Translations under genes and position numbers: made by a program | Notes under the pieces: generated by a model | What the model was told of the DNA's origin: nothing | Database searches by the model: none | The model's input: only the letters and a program-made list of their open reading frames with translations | Shown: piece after piece, positions 1 to 8,709 of the stretch | Position numbering within the stretch: the stretch's first letter is position 1 | How the letters are laid out: every line of letters begins with the position of its first letter | Assembly (NCBI GenBank): GCA_028700975.1 | Contig: JAQVRQ010000005.1 | Location: 1-56,265, forward strand | Source of the DNA: Bacteroidales bacterium | GTDB lineage: Bacteria; Bacteroidota; Bacteroidia; Bacteroidales; UBA932 | Direction of reading: 5' to 3' | DNA: 56,265 nt

Positions 1-1340
1 CACATCATCACCTCAATCATATTAGCATCGGCCTTACCGCTCTGAGCTATAGATTTTAGCATCCTTGCCGACTCCTTATCCAGGCCATTAACAACTAGGG
101 GTGCAAATCCCTCCTTCTCTTGCAGATACTGTGCCACCGAAGCAGCAACACCGCCCGTCTTTGCGTAATATCTTCCGCTTTTTTCAATTTCACCAGAGAG
201 TGACAACGGTTCACAAGAGGCGATATCAATCCCTCTCCCCTCAATAATTGCAGCCATCTCTTCAAAGGTGATTACATAATCAATATTTTCATCGTAATAT
301 CCCTCTACTCGTTTGGCTATGCAAGGGCTAATAAAGACCGTTAAACAATCTGGCTGCGCACTCTTAACAATCTCAGCAGTATATGCCGCAGGTGTTTTGG
401 TATGAGATATATAAGGCACAAGAGCCGGCAGATGTTTCTCAGCCCAAGCCTTATAAGATGGGCAACAAGATGTGGTCATAAAGGGGGCGCCCCCCTCTCT
501 CACCCTCTCAACCCACTCATCAGCCTCTTTTCTTGAAGTTATATTGGCCCCGAGCGCCACCTCTGCAACCTCATCAAATCCACTCTCCTTTATTGCTGCA
601 AGGACCTTTTCGTATGGCAAATCGTACTGGCCGGCGAAAGCGGGAGCCACAAGAGCAACTAATCTCCTCTCCTTTCTCTTTATCTCCTCAGAAATCTGCA
701 CCAGATATGTCTTCTCCATAATAGCACCAAATGAGCAGGCATCTTTACACTTCCCGCAATAGACACATTTGTTCCAGTCAATAACCTCAACCCCCCTCTC
801 ATTTTTAGAAATTGCCCCCACAGGGCACGCCTCTTCACAAGGGACAGGAGTATAGACTATAGCGTGAAAAGGGCAGGCAGAGAGACATCTTCCGCAGTTA
901 ACACAAAGTGCGGGATCAATTTTTGCCTTACCATTCATTGTAATAGCCCCCTTATTGCAGGCATAAGTGCAGGGGTGACCCACACAAGCTTTACAAAGAT
1001 TTGTTACCGTATAGTTCTGTTTTACACAAGAGCTGCACGCCTCATCCACTACCGTAAGCATTACATCCGTGAACTCCTTTCTCTCACGGGACATCCTTGC
1101 GTAGTCGCTTAATCTGGTAAGCTCATCGGTCTCATCTGTTACATTGAATCCGAGTATTGTCATAACCCGGTATTTGATTACAGCCCTATCCTTGTGGACG
1201 CAGCAGCGACTTAAAGCTGTTATTCTAGGTCTCATATGGAGCGGTATTCTGTCAATCTCCTCTTCCAACTCTCCGTTGAAACTCAATTCGCAGACTCTCC
1301 TCAATAATTCTCTTCTAATCTCTGTTGCCTGATGGTACAT
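1..1340 (-). CDS. [FeFe]-hydrogenase, group B-type catalytic subunit (3' end cut by window edge)
   Basis: Reading the minus strand from ATG at 1340 gives 446 open codons up to the window edge. The protein has an N-terminal region rich in [4Fe-4S] cysteines (CSSC at 102-105, a cysteine cluster at 116-128, CVNCGRC at 146-152, CVYCGKC at 192-198), then a hydrogenase catalytic domain. H-cluster motif L1 reads TSCCPSY (290-296) and L2 reads SPCIAK (338-343). The frame stops at IEVMM, exactly where the third cysteine motif (EVMxCxxGC) should begin, so only the extreme C-terminus is missing. The SCCPSY form and the cysteine-rich N-terminus suggest the group B enzymes of fermentative anaerobes, not the HydABC type. 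The start is supported by a TACATTTG box 20 nt upstream. Role: ferredoxin-linked H2 evolution or redox sensing in the cytoplasm; group B function is poorly known. Confidence 0.85.
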   Translation of the reverse strand, partial: MYHQATEIRRELLRRVCELSFNGELEEEIDRIPLHMRPRITALSRCCVHKDRAVIKYRVMTILGFNVTDETDELTRLSDYARMSRERKEFTDVMLTVVDEACSSCVKQNYTVTNLCKACVGHPCTYACNKGAITMNGKAKIDPALCVNCGRCLSACPFHAIVYTPVPCEEACPVGAISKNERGVEVIDWNKCVYCGKCKDACSFGAIMEKTYLVQISEEIKRKERRLVALVAPAFAGQYDLPYEKVLAAIKESGFDEVAEVALGANITSRKEADEWVERVREGGAPFMTTSCCPSYKAWAEKHLPALVPYISHTKTPAAYTAEIVKSAQPDCLTVFISPCIAKRVEGYYDENIDYVITFEEMAAIIEGRGIDIASCEPLSLSGEIEKSGRYYAKTGGVAASVAQYLQEKEGFAPLVVNGLDKESARMLKSIAQSGKADANMIEVMM

Positions 1341-1360
1341 ATCTATTGAATTTTCGGGCG

Positions 1361-1368
1361 CAAATGTA
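1361..1368 (-). promoter_or_regulatory. -7 box TACATTTG for the group B hydrogenase
   Basis: Exact match to the Bacteroidetes -7 consensus TAnnTTTG on the minus strand, 20 nt upstream of the ATG at 1340. No clear TTTG -33 element is seen. Confidence 0.5.
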
Positions 1369-1577
1369 GGCAAAGAAATCCTGTTCACCTTAATTTATGA
1401 GATATTTTTAATTAAATGCACATCCATCTAACATTAATCGAAACACTATATCTACCACACTGTATATTAGTATATTGCCATAAATTAGGGTTGAGATTTT
1501 TAGATGTTCTAAATAACAATAATTATAAAAGAATTTTCTAGAATTACATATAATAATCACTTTCAACCAATTAAGTT

Positions 1578-1607
1578 TTTGCTAATTCAAACCCTTTTTT
1601 ATATTTG
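1578..1607 (+). promoter_or_regulatory. Bacteroidetes-type promoter (TTTG ... TATATTTG) for the membrane AraC gene
   Basis: TTTG at 1578-1581 and TATATTTG at 1600-1607 are separated by 18 bp, close to the TTTG/19-21 bp/TAnnTTTG arrangement known in Bacteroides. The -7 box lies 20 nt before the ATG at 1628. This is the best two-part promoter match in the window. The rest of the 287-bp gap is AT-rich with nothing else recognised. Confidence 0.6.
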
Positions 1608-1627
1608 ATTAAACCAAAAACTTAGTT

Positions 1628-2788
1628 ATGAACGAAATAACCAAATTGGCTTCATTTTTTAACTCATCATTTGAGTTTATCTCATTAATCGTTTATGTAA
1701 CGATAGGTATCTTTCTTCTGCTTTACATCAGACTCTTCAGAATTGAGGGCGAATGCAGATATGGCAGGAAAATTTTTATTGCGGTATCATTTTCTGCAAA
1801 TGCTCTTGTACTATTATTAAGGCAAATTCTTGATCTTAACTGGCCGGAGAGCGTTCTTCACGATCTCTCCTCATTTTTGATTATGATGCAGCTTTTTTAC
1901 CCTCTTACGTTTCATCTACAAAGTGTAACTTATAAGAGGGTTAACGTATTTAAACTTATAATGAACACTCTTATTCCTTTGGTGTTCGCAAATGTAATTA
2001 CCACTTTGATGATTCACTTCAGAATTGTCGTTCAACCTGTATATTTAATAGTAGGAGGAGCGCTTTTAACACTTTACATTGTTTACAGAATTTTGAACCA
2101 TACCTGTAGCTATTGCATTCACCTTTTTAGTCTAATTAGGGAGCCGTACGGAATGAAAAGAGAGTTGTTTAGAATTGTCCTTGTAATTACAGGAGCATCA
2201 ATTTTCATTATTTCTCTTTCTAATATTTTAATATCCAGCGTAAACTCATTGATGTCTCCATCTCTTTTTATTGTAATGGTTTTGTCAATATTGACTACTT
2301 ACAGGATAATGAAAGATGAAAGAGGTTATTCAATTGATTATAATATTATTTCTAGCGAAGAAAAACATCTTATTTCACCCAGAATGAATAGGGTTGAGGA
2401 TTATAGGCAGAATAAGCTGAAGGAAAGGTTAGAGGAGTATTTTGATATCAGTAAGCCTTATCTGAATAAAAAGATTTCAATAAAAGACATCTCTAAAGTA
2501 TTGTTTACAAATAAAACCTATCTCTCAAAAGTTATAAATGAAAATATGGGTGTTAATTTCAATCAGTTAGTTAATTCATACAGAATGAAAGAGGTAGACA
2601 ATCTACTAAAAGAGGATCCTCATATGGGTATGAAAGAGCTGTGTGATAAATCCGGATTTGGTTGTATGGCAACATTTGTAGTTGCTTTCCGGCTAAATAA
2701 AGGGGCTCCTCCGGCTGAGTGGTGCAAGAAAAATGCACAAAATTTAGGTAAAGCCAATAAGGATATGGACAATGAGAAAAAGTCGTAA
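1628..2788 (+). CDS. Seven-helix membrane protein with C-terminal AraC-type DNA-binding domain
   Basis: 386 residues. Roughly residues 15-245 hold about seven hydrophobic helices (for example FISLIVYVTIGIFLLLYI near the start and SLFIVMVLSILTTYRI at the end). A charged linker follows, then an AraC/XylS-type helix-turn-helix pair at about 275-370 with the first helix-turn-helix region ISIKDISKVLFTNKTYLSK. The protein would keep a DNA-binding domain at the inner face of the membrane, as in other one-component membrane regulators of Bacteroidetes. The ligand and targets are unknown. It overlaps the next gene by 17 nt, so the pair is probably translationally coupled. It is divergent from the group B hydrogenase, which is a plausible target by position only. 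Confidence 0.8.
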   Translation: MNEITKLASFFNSSFEFISLIVYVTIGIFLLLYIRLFRIEGECRYGRKIFIAVSFSANALVLLLRQILDLNWPESVLHDLSSFLIMMQLFYPLTFHLQSVTYKRVNVFKLIMNTLIPLVFANVITTLMIHFRIVVQPVYLIVGGALLTLYIVYRILNHTCSYCIHLFSLIREPYGMKRELFRIVLVITGASIFIISLSNILISSVNSLMSPSLFIVMVLSILTTYRIMKDERGYSIDYNIISSEEKHLISPRMNRVEDYRQNKLKERLEEYFDISKPYLNKKISIKDISKVLFTNKTYLSKVINENMGVNFNQLVNSYRMKEVDNLLKEDPHMGMKELCDKSGFGCMATFVVAFRLNKGAPPAEWCKKNAQNLGKANKDMDNEKKS

Positions 2789-3236
2789 TATTTCTCAAAA
2801 ATTTATTGGAAGGGCTCTCTATTTATTTGGATTAATGGATGGAGTTAAGAAAAAAGAGGGCCCCTCCTCTTTTAATGCAGAGAGTATACTCTTAAAGGCA
2901 AATAATGCTATGAGGAGTGAAGAGCTTTATAGATCAGCAGATCTAACTATAACTCAACTTGCAAGAAAAACTGGAACCAACAGAACCTACCTATCTAAAT
3001 GTTTTCGTCTACATAACACAAACTATGTAGACTACGTAAATGAGTTTAGAGTTAAACTAGCAAAAAGTCTTATTGAAAATAAAGCAAATGAGAATAAAAG
3101 TATAACAGAAATTTCTGAATTATCAGGATTTCCTAATCCCAGATCATTCTCTAAATGCTTTTACAATAAATATGGTAAAACCCCCTCCCAATTCAAACGC
3201 GAGGTTCTTGCAAGGGCTACACTACCTCGTTTCTGA
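2772..3236 (+). CDS. Small AraC-family transcriptional regulator
   Basis: 154 residues. A basic N-terminus of about 45 residues is followed by a complete AraC-type domain: first helix-turn-helix [18 protein letters not shown] (around 60-77) and second [19 protein letters not shown] with the family-typical [13 protein letters not shown] ending. There is no sensor domain. Its ATG lies inside the end of the upstream membrane AraC gene. Its last 20 nt overlap the end of parE tail to tail. It may heterodimerise with, or be released from control by, the membrane protein; that is inference. Confidence 0.8.
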   Translation: MRKSRNISQKFIGRALYLFGLMDGVKKKEGPSSFNAESILLKANNAMRSEELYRSADLTITQLARKTGTNRTYLSKCFRLHNTNYVDYVNEFRVKLAKSLIENKANENKSITEISELSGFPNPRSFSKCFYNKYGKTPSQFKREVLARATLPRF

Positions 3237-5037
3237 GGTTTGAGCGGATAAAGTTTTGACGATCCGGGGTGTTTTTTCCCATATAAAACTCAAGGAGCTC
3301 GGCTATGTTGTCGTCGTTGCCCAGACGGACACGGTCAAGGCGGATGTTCTCTCCTATGAAATTCTTAAACTCGTCAGGGGAGATCTCTCCCAATCCTTTG
3401 AATCGGGTTATCTCGGGGTTGGGGCCGAGTCTCTTTATGGCCTTTTCACGCTCCTCTTCTGAATAGCAGTAGGAGGTCTCTTTTTTGTTCCTAACTCGGT
3501 ACAAAGGGGTCTGAAGAATATAGAGGTGTCCCTGCCTTACTAAATCAGGGAAAAATTGAAGAAAGAAGGCTAGCAGAAGCATCCTGATGTGCATTCCGTC
3601 AACGTCTGCGTCTGTAGCCATTACTATTTTATTGTATCTGAGATTCTCAATATCATCCTCAATATTAAGCGCGGCTTGAAGAAGATTGAACTCTTCATTT
3701 TCGTAAACAATCTTTTTGGAGAGTCCGTATGAGTTTTGTGGCTTGCCTCTAAGTGAGAAGACTGCTTGAGATATTACATCTCTGCTTTTTGTGATTGAGC
3801 CGGATGCTGAGTCACCCTCGGTAATGAAGAGTGTGCTATCCATTGCCCTATCGTGCTTGTCTGTATAGTGGATTCGGCAGTCCCTAAGTTTACGGTTGTG
3901 GAGATTTGCCTTTTTTGCTCTCTCTCTGGCAAGTTTTTGTATTCCTGAAATTGCTTTTCGCTCTTTCTCCGAGTCTAATATCTTTTTTAATATTGCTTCT
4001 GCAATATTTGGGTGCCTGTGGAGATAGTTGTCTAGGTTATCTTTGAGAAAGTCTCCAATAAAGTTTCTAACCGTAACTCCTCCCGGACCCATCTCTTTTG
4101 AGCCGAGCTTTGTTTTGGTTTGGGATTCAAATACGGGGTCTTGTACCTTTATACTTACTGCTGCAATCACTCCCTGACGAACATCTGCAGGGTCAAAATC
4201 TCTTTTGTAAAACTCTTTTATTGTTTTGGATATTGCCTCTCTAAAGGCTGCCATATGTGTGCCGCCCTGTGTGGTAAACTGACCATTTACAAATGAAGAG
4301 ATGCCCTCTCCGTATTCATTGCCGTGGGTAATTGCAATCTCAATATCGTCCCCTTTAAGGTGAATAGGTGAGTATAGTGGCTCTTTTGTAAGGGTCTCAT
4401 TCAAAAGGTCCAGCAATCCGTTCTTTGAGATAAACTCTTTTCCGTCAAGCTTGATAAGAAGGCCACTATTTAGATAGGAGTAGTTTCTGAGCATTGACTC
4501 GATAAATTCCAGATTGAAATTATAGTTACCAAAGAGCTCTTCGTCTGCTGTGAATGTTACCAAAGTTCCATTCTTCTCAGAGGAGAGGCTCCTCTCCTGA
4601 TCAAGTAAAATCCCTTTGCTAAATCTTGCCATCTGAGACTCTCCATCTCTGAATGACTGAATTCTGAAATCTATTGAGAGGGCGTTGACCGCCTTAATAC
4701 CAACTCCATTTAATCCTACTGACTTCTTAAAAGCTTTATTGTCATATTTTGCCCCGGTGTTCATTTTGCTGGAGGCTACTATTAGAGAGTCAAGAGGAAT
4801 TCCTCGCCCATAATCTCTAACACTCACCACCTTATCCTTGATTGATATGACTATCTGTTTTCCATAGCCCATTGCATATTCATCAACAGAGTTATCCATT
4901 ACCTCTTTGAGCAACACATATATACCATCATCCGGTGATGTGCCATCACCAAGCTTTCCAATATACATTCCGGGCCTGCGCCTTATGTGTTCATTCCACT
5001 CAAGGGTTTTAATTTCGTTCTCTGTGTATGTATTCAT
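3217..5037 (-). CDS. parE: DNA topoisomerase IV subunit B (ParE)
   Basis: 606 residues from ATG at 5037. GHKL ATPase motifs: EVMDNSVDE (45-53), DYGRGIP (75-81) and VGLNGVG (107-113); QTKTKLGS lies at 306-313. The TOPRIM domain shows TEGDSASG (406-413), DADVDG (476-481) and RFKGLGE (545-551). The length and the N-terminus ([12 protein letters not shown]) fit the ParE-type subunit of Bacteroidetes. The enzyme decatenates chromosomes with ParC, which is not in this window. The frame stays open nine codons further to a TTG at 5064, but that codon lies in the TAACTTTG promoter box at 5062-5069, so the ATG is preferred. It is last in the long minus-strand run and overlaps the AraC gene by 20 nt at the 3' end. 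Confidence 0.95.
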   Translation of the reverse strand: MNTYTENEIKTLEWNEHIRRRPGMYIGKLGDGTSPDDGIYVLLKEVMDNSVDEYAMGYGKQIVISIKDKVVSVRDYGRGIPLDSLIVASSKMNTGAKYDNKAFKKSVGLNGVGIKAVNALSIDFRIQSFRDGESQMARFSKGILLDQERSLSSEKNGTLVTFTADEELFGNYNFNLEFIESMLRNYSYLNSGLLIKLDGKEFISKNGLLDLLNETLTKEPLYSPIHLKGDDIEIAITHGNEYGEGISSFVNGQFTTQGGTHMAAFREAISKTIKEFYKRDFDPADVRQGVIAAVSIKVQDPVFESQTKTKLGSKEMGPGGVTVRNFIGDFLKDNLDNYLHRHPNIAEAILKKILDSEKERKAISGIQKLARERAKKANLHNRKLRDCRIHYTDKHDRAMDSTLFITEGDSASGSITKSRDVISQAVFSLRGKPQNSYGLSKKIVYENEEFNLLQAALNIEDDIENLRYNKIVMATDADVDGMHIRMLLLAFFLQFFPDLVRQGHLYILQTPLYRVRNKKETSYCYSEEEREKAIKRLGPNPEITRFKGLGEISPDEFKNFIGENIRLDRVRLGNDDNIAELLEFYMGKNTPDRQNFIRSNLRNEVV

Positions 5038-5061
5038 ATGAAGTTTTAGGGTCTGAGTTGA

Positions 5062-5069
5062 CAAAGTTA
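5062..5069 (-). promoter_or_regulatory. -7 box TAACTTTG upstream of parE
   Basis: Exact TAnnTTTG match on the minus strand, 24 nt before the parE ATG, in the 43-bp gap after the homoserine dehydrogenase gene. It would let parE be transcribed apart from the upstream run. No -33 TTTG was found at the usual spacing. Confidence 0.45.
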
Positions 5070-5080
5070 CAAATTTGGCT

Positions 5081-6145
5081 TCAACTTATGATAAATTTTT
5101 GTCCGGCAAGAATAATATCATTAAAGACTCCGGCGGCTGTCTGTCTGGCGCCTGCCCCTCCACCTGATATTGTTATGGAATTTGGATAATCTTTACTAAA
5201 AATGATTATAGAGTTATCTGTCCCCACTGTTCGGGCAAGTGGATGGTCTGCAGGAAGGGATTCTAATCCTGTTTTACAATTGGTCTCTGAAATCTTTGCA
5301 ACATATCTTAATCTCTCTCCCTTTTCCAAAGAGTATTTATAGAGATTATTAAAATCATCTTCATACTCTTCCAGCTTTTCATAAAACTCCTCAATTGTAC
5401 CTGTTAAAAGGCTCTCGGGAAGAAGTGGATCGCATATAACATCCCCCGGCTCTCTTATTAGCCCCATCTCTCTACTTATTATCAGGGCTTTGCGCGCTAC
5501 ATCTGATCCTGAAATATCAAGACGTGGATCCGGCTCTGTGTACCCAAGGCTTTTTGCTTTTATCACAAGTGACTTAAGAGACTCCTCTCCGTTATAATTG
5601 CTTAATATAAAATTTAAGGTCCCAGAGAGTATTGCCTCAACTCTGGTGACTTTATCATTGCTTTGAACTAAGTTTCTAATTGTAGAGAGTACTGGTAAAG
5701 CGGCTCCCACTGTTGTTTCATATAGCAGGTTACTCCCTGATGCAAGGAAGGCATCCTTCATAAGAGTCCAATCTTTTACAGGTGAGCTAAATGCAATTTT
5801 ATTACAGGCTACAACAGAGAATCCACTCCGGGCAAACTCTTTGTAAGCAAATGCCACTCTCTCATCTGCAGTACAATCAACAAATATTTTGTTGGGAAAT
5901 TCAAATTCGGATGCGATTTTACAAAAACTATCGATATTTGAGTTTACTCCTTTGTCCAACAAATCCTCAACTTTATCTGGAATTATGCCATTTTCAGAAA
6001 ATGACATTCTTTTGCTGTTGGCTACTCCTACTAACAGCAATTCATCTCTGGAGGGAATAATCTTCAACAGCTCCTTCGCAACATTTCCATAACCGGCCAC
6101 AAAGAGAGCAATTTTTCTATCCTTGAATTGATGAATATTTGTCAT
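5081..6145 (-). CDS. Homoserine dehydrogenase, monofunctional
   Basis: 354 residues. It makes homoserine from aspartate semialdehyde with NAD(P)H in threonine/methionine synthesis. It has the Rossmann motif [10 protein letters not shown] (from residue 18), the cofactor lysine in ACNK (K116), and the family signature [19 protein letters not shown] (201-219), with catalytic D215 and K219 by homology. The sequence resembles the C-terminal half of bifunctional ThrA (aspartokinase-homoserine dehydrogenase), but no aspartokinase or ACT domain is attached, and the upstream gene is YitT. It lies 3 nt after a YitT gene and 43 bp before parE, with no threonine genes nearby. Confidence 0.9.
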   Translation of the reverse strand: MTNIHQFKDRKIALFVAGYGNVAKELLKIIPSRDELLLVGVANSKRMSFSENGIIPDKVEDLLDKGVNSNIDSFCKIASEFEFPNKIFVDCTADERVAFAYKEFARSGFSVVACNKIAFSSPVKDWTLMKDAFLASGSNLLYETTVGAALPVLSTIRNLVQSNDKVTRVEAILSGTLNFILSNYNGEESLKSLVIKAKSLGYTEPDPRLDISGSDVARKALIISREMGLIREPGDVICDPLLPESLLTGTIEEFYEKLEEYEDDFNNLYKYSLEKGERLRYVAKISETNCKTGLESLPADHPLARTVGTDNSIIIFSKDYPNSITISGGGAGARQTAAGVFNDIILAGQKFIIS

Positions 6146-6148
6146 TAA

Positions 6149-7048
6149 CTATTTCTTGATTTCTTCAAAACCTTTTCCATAAACTCCCATCACATTTCCT
6201 ACACTCAAAAAAGCATCTTTGTCAATATCCTTTACTAATCTAAAAACAAAGTTACTCTCCGTTCTCCTTACAATAAGCATAAGAATCTTGCCCTCCTTTT
6301 TGGTGAACCAACCCATACCATCAATTACAGTAACACCCCTGCCTGTTGGGGTTATAGCATCTGCAATCTGTTCGTATTTCTGAGAGAATATAAATATTTG
6401 AATAGATTGTCTTGCGCCTGAGAGAATAAGATCGACAGTATAGCTTGTAACGCTTATAAGCACAAATCCATAAATAATTATTGCTGCTCTCTCCCCTATT
6501 GATGCTTGGCTTGGAATGGCCAGAGAACTTAGGATAATGAAAATATCCATATAGAGAATTAGCTTACCGGGAGATATATTTCTGTATTTATTTATCATTA
6601 GGGCAATTATATCTGTGCCTCCGGTACTGCCTCCCTGGGTAAATGTAATAGCTATTCCGGCCCCTGAAAAGACACCTCCCATCATTGCAGATAGCAACTT
6701 TCCGTTTCCTAGGGCGACATCTTCAATCAGTTCAACTGGAATAAGTCCGGGAAGTCTGTCCAAAAAGAGAGTTACTGCAACAATTGCAAATACTGTTTTT
6801 ACTCCAAAACCTTTTCCAAGAATCTTAAGAGCAATAGCAAGAAGAATAGCATTAATTAGAAAAAAGGACCAGCTTACAGGGAAACCTGTTGCATAATAGA
6901 TTACAGCAGCAATACCGGTGATGCCACCCCCAACAAGTCCGCTGGGAATCATAAAAAGGCTCCAACCAACGGCGTAAAGGAGTAATCCGAAGGTAATTAT
7001 AGCATAACTTCTGAGTCTGTTTAAGACTCTTTTTGTTTTTTGTTCCAT
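6149..7048 (-). CDS. YitT family membrane protein (paralogue 2)
   Basis: 299 residues. About five or six membrane helices are followed by a soluble C-terminal DUF2179 domain of about 80 residues. It carries the family hallmark QGGSTGGTDIIALMINKY in the middle. Function is unknown; some relatives are thought to be transporters. It is a tandem paralogue of the gene just upstream, with the same domain order and motifs, and its first 28 nt overlap that gene's end. Start ATG at 7048. Confidence 0.85.
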   Translation of the reverse strand: MEQKTKRVLNRLRSYAIITFGLLLYAVGWSLFMIPSGLVGGGITGIAAVIYYATGFPVSWSFFLINAILLAIALKILGKGFGVKTVFAIVAVTLFLDRLPGLIPVELIEDVALGNGKLLSAMMGGVFSGAGIAITFTQGGSTGGTDIIALMINKYRNISPGKLILYMDIFIILSSLAIPSQASIGERAAIIIYGFVLISVTSYTVDLILSGARQSIQIFIFSQKYEQIADAITPTGRGVTVIDGMGWFTKKEGKILMLIVRRTESNFVFRLVKDIDKDAFLSVGNVMGVYGKGFEEIKK

Positions 7049-7911
7049 AGTAACTTTCCAGCTTTAATCTGATCAAACCCCTGTCCGTAAACACTCATAA
7101 CAGCAGAAACAGAAATAAATGCATCTTTATCTACCTCCCTCACTATTGCACTGATATCCGCCAATTGTGATTTTCTTATAATTACTACAAGCATTTTGCT
7201 CTCGTTTTTTGAAAACCACCCCATTGATGAGAGTGCTGTTACCCCTCTGCCCATCTCGCTGCTTACTTTATCCGCAATCTCTGAGAACTTTGAAGAGAAT
7301 ACAAAGACCTGGAGTGATTGCTTATTTCCTGTTAGTACCATATCAATTACATATGAGAATGATACCATCTCAATATATCCGTATATTACATCCTCAAGAG
7401 ACTTGCCAGGAATTAAATAAACAGAACCTATTATTATCAGGTCGCAAATAATAAAAACCCTACCGGGAGACATCTCTTTGTATTTGCCAATTATCAAGGC
7501 TATAATATCTGTACCACCTGTACTACCTCCTTGAAGAAAGATAATACCAATTCCTATTCCGCTCATTGTTCCCCCTATCAGAGAGTTTATGAGTTTATCC
7601 TCAATATCAGAGACCCACGGTATCATTGGAAGAACTTCAAACATAACTGTAGCCATAGCAATACAGTATATGGTCTTAAAACCAAATGCTTTTCCAAGGA
7701 TTAGAAAACCTATCCCCAATAGAATTGCATTAATAATAAGATATGAATAAGAGACATCGAATCCTGTGGCATAGTTTATTACAGATGCAAGACCACTCAC
7801 TCCTCCACCTGCAATTTCGTGAGGAATAAGAAATGCTGTCCAGCTGAAGACAAAGATGAAGAGGCCGATTGTCATCAGCAAGTATGATTTCAGAGTCTTA
7901 AATATATTCAT
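7021..7911 (-). CDS. YitT family membrane protein (paralogue 1)
   Basis: 296 residues with the same layout as the following gene: N-terminal membrane helices, the QGGSTGGTDIIALIIGKY signature, and a C-terminal DUF2179 domain beginning around VFVFSSKFSEIADKV. It lies 5 nt after the PhzF-like gene. The pair probably arose by tandem duplication and may act together as a heteromer. Substrate unknown. Confidence 0.85.
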   Translation of the reverse strand: MNIFKTLKSYLLMTIGLFIFVFSWTAFLIPHEIAGGGVSGLASVINYATGFDVSYSYLIINAILLGIGFLILGKAFGFKTIYCIAMATVMFEVLPMIPWVSDIEDKLINSLIGGTMSGIGIGIIFLQGGSTGGTDIIALIIGKYKEMSPGRVFIICDLIIIGSVYLIPGKSLEDVIYGYIEMVSFSYVIDMVLTGNKQSLQVFVFSSKFSEIADKVSSEMGRGVTALSSMGWFSKNESKMLVVIIRKSQLADISAIVREVDKDAFISVSAVMSVYGQGFDQIKAGKLLWNKKQKES

Positions 7912-7916
7912 AATAC

Positions 7917-8708
7917 CTATCTAGATATAAATAATTCAGATTTTGAATATGTAACAGCTTTACCCTTTATTATTACAAATAAATCTTCAAGTCTGCACTC
8001 TAAGTCACCGCCTCTTTGACTAATCTGTTTTGCCTGAAGAGTAGTCTTTTTCAATCTTTTGGCCCAGTATGGTGTAAGAGTACAATGGGCACTTCCGGTA
8101 ACAGGGTCTTCAAGAATGGTTGATTGTGGCGTAAAATATCTGGATACAAAATCACACTCTCTACCCGGAGCAGTTACAATAACTCCCCCCGGATTAATAT
8201 TAATCTCATCAAAAATTGAGCGATTAATTTCAATATTTTCAATTTGATCCTGAGATGGATAAACAAGCATATAATCTCTTGCCTTGTAAACTTCCTTTGG
8301 CTTTATACTTAGACTGTCAAATATCTCTTCCGGAAGTACAGATGTGACCCCCTCCCTTATTGGGAAGCTCATTAGATAGTAGTCGCTCTCCCTTTTTACC
8401 GAAAGGGGTCCCGATGCGGTCTCAAATACCACCTCGTCACTCTTCATCTCCTTTTGGGTAAAAAGAATATGTGCCGATGCCAAGGTTGCGTGGCCACATA
8501 AATCCATCTCAATGTCAGGAGTAAACCATCTAAGATGGTAAACACCATCCTTTTCCAGAATAAATGCAGTCTCAGGGGCTGCATTTTCCCTGGCAATTAG
8601 TTTTAAAGTACTATCCGGCAACACATCATCCAGCAAAACCACTACAGCTGGATTACCGCTGAAAACTTTATCGGTGAATGAATCCACCTGGTAAGAGATT
8701 ATACTCAT
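7917..8708 (-). CDS. PhzF family isomerase/epimerase-like protein
   Basis: 263 residues, full length for the family. The N-terminal half has DSFTDKVFSGNPAVVVLL and ENAAPETAFI, in which E46 matches the catalytic glutamate of PhzF. DLCGHATLASAH and the C-terminal GRECDFVSRYF and VTGSAHC motifs are also present. Members are two-fold pseudosymmetric diaminopimelate-epimerase-fold enzymes. Most are not phenazine genes and have unknown substrates; no phenazine genes are seen here. It starts 1 nt after leuS. Confidence 0.88.
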   Translation of the reverse strand: MSIISYQVDSFTDKVFSGNPAVVVLLDDVLPDSTLKLIARENAAPETAFILEKDGVYHLRWFTPDIEMDLCGHATLASAHILFTQKEMKSDEVVFETASGPLSVKRESDYYLMSFPIREGVTSVLPEEIFDSLSIKPKEVYKARDYMLVYPSQDQIENIEINRSIFDEININPGGVIVTAPGRECDFVSRYFTPQSTILEDPVTGSAHCTLTPYWAKRLKKTTLQAKQISQRGGDLECRLEDLFVIIKGKAVTYSKSELFISR

Positions 8709-8709
8709 A

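Noticed and set aside
1628..3236. The two AraC genes as one frameshifted gene
   Set aside because: Both have complete AraC domains and own starts and stops; the 17-nt overlap fits coupling.
3245..3276. CGGAT/ATCCG hairpin with a T-run as terminator for the AraC pair
   Set aside because: Only 5 bp of stem, a 12-nt loop, and the T-run begins 5 nt away; too weak.
5038..5064. N-terminal extension of parE from TTG
   Set aside because: The TTG is inside the TAACTTTG promoter box; the ATG at 5037 matches the family start.
7917..8708. PhzF-like gene as a phenazine pathway
   Set aside because: No other phz gene; this superfamily is mostly of unknown function.
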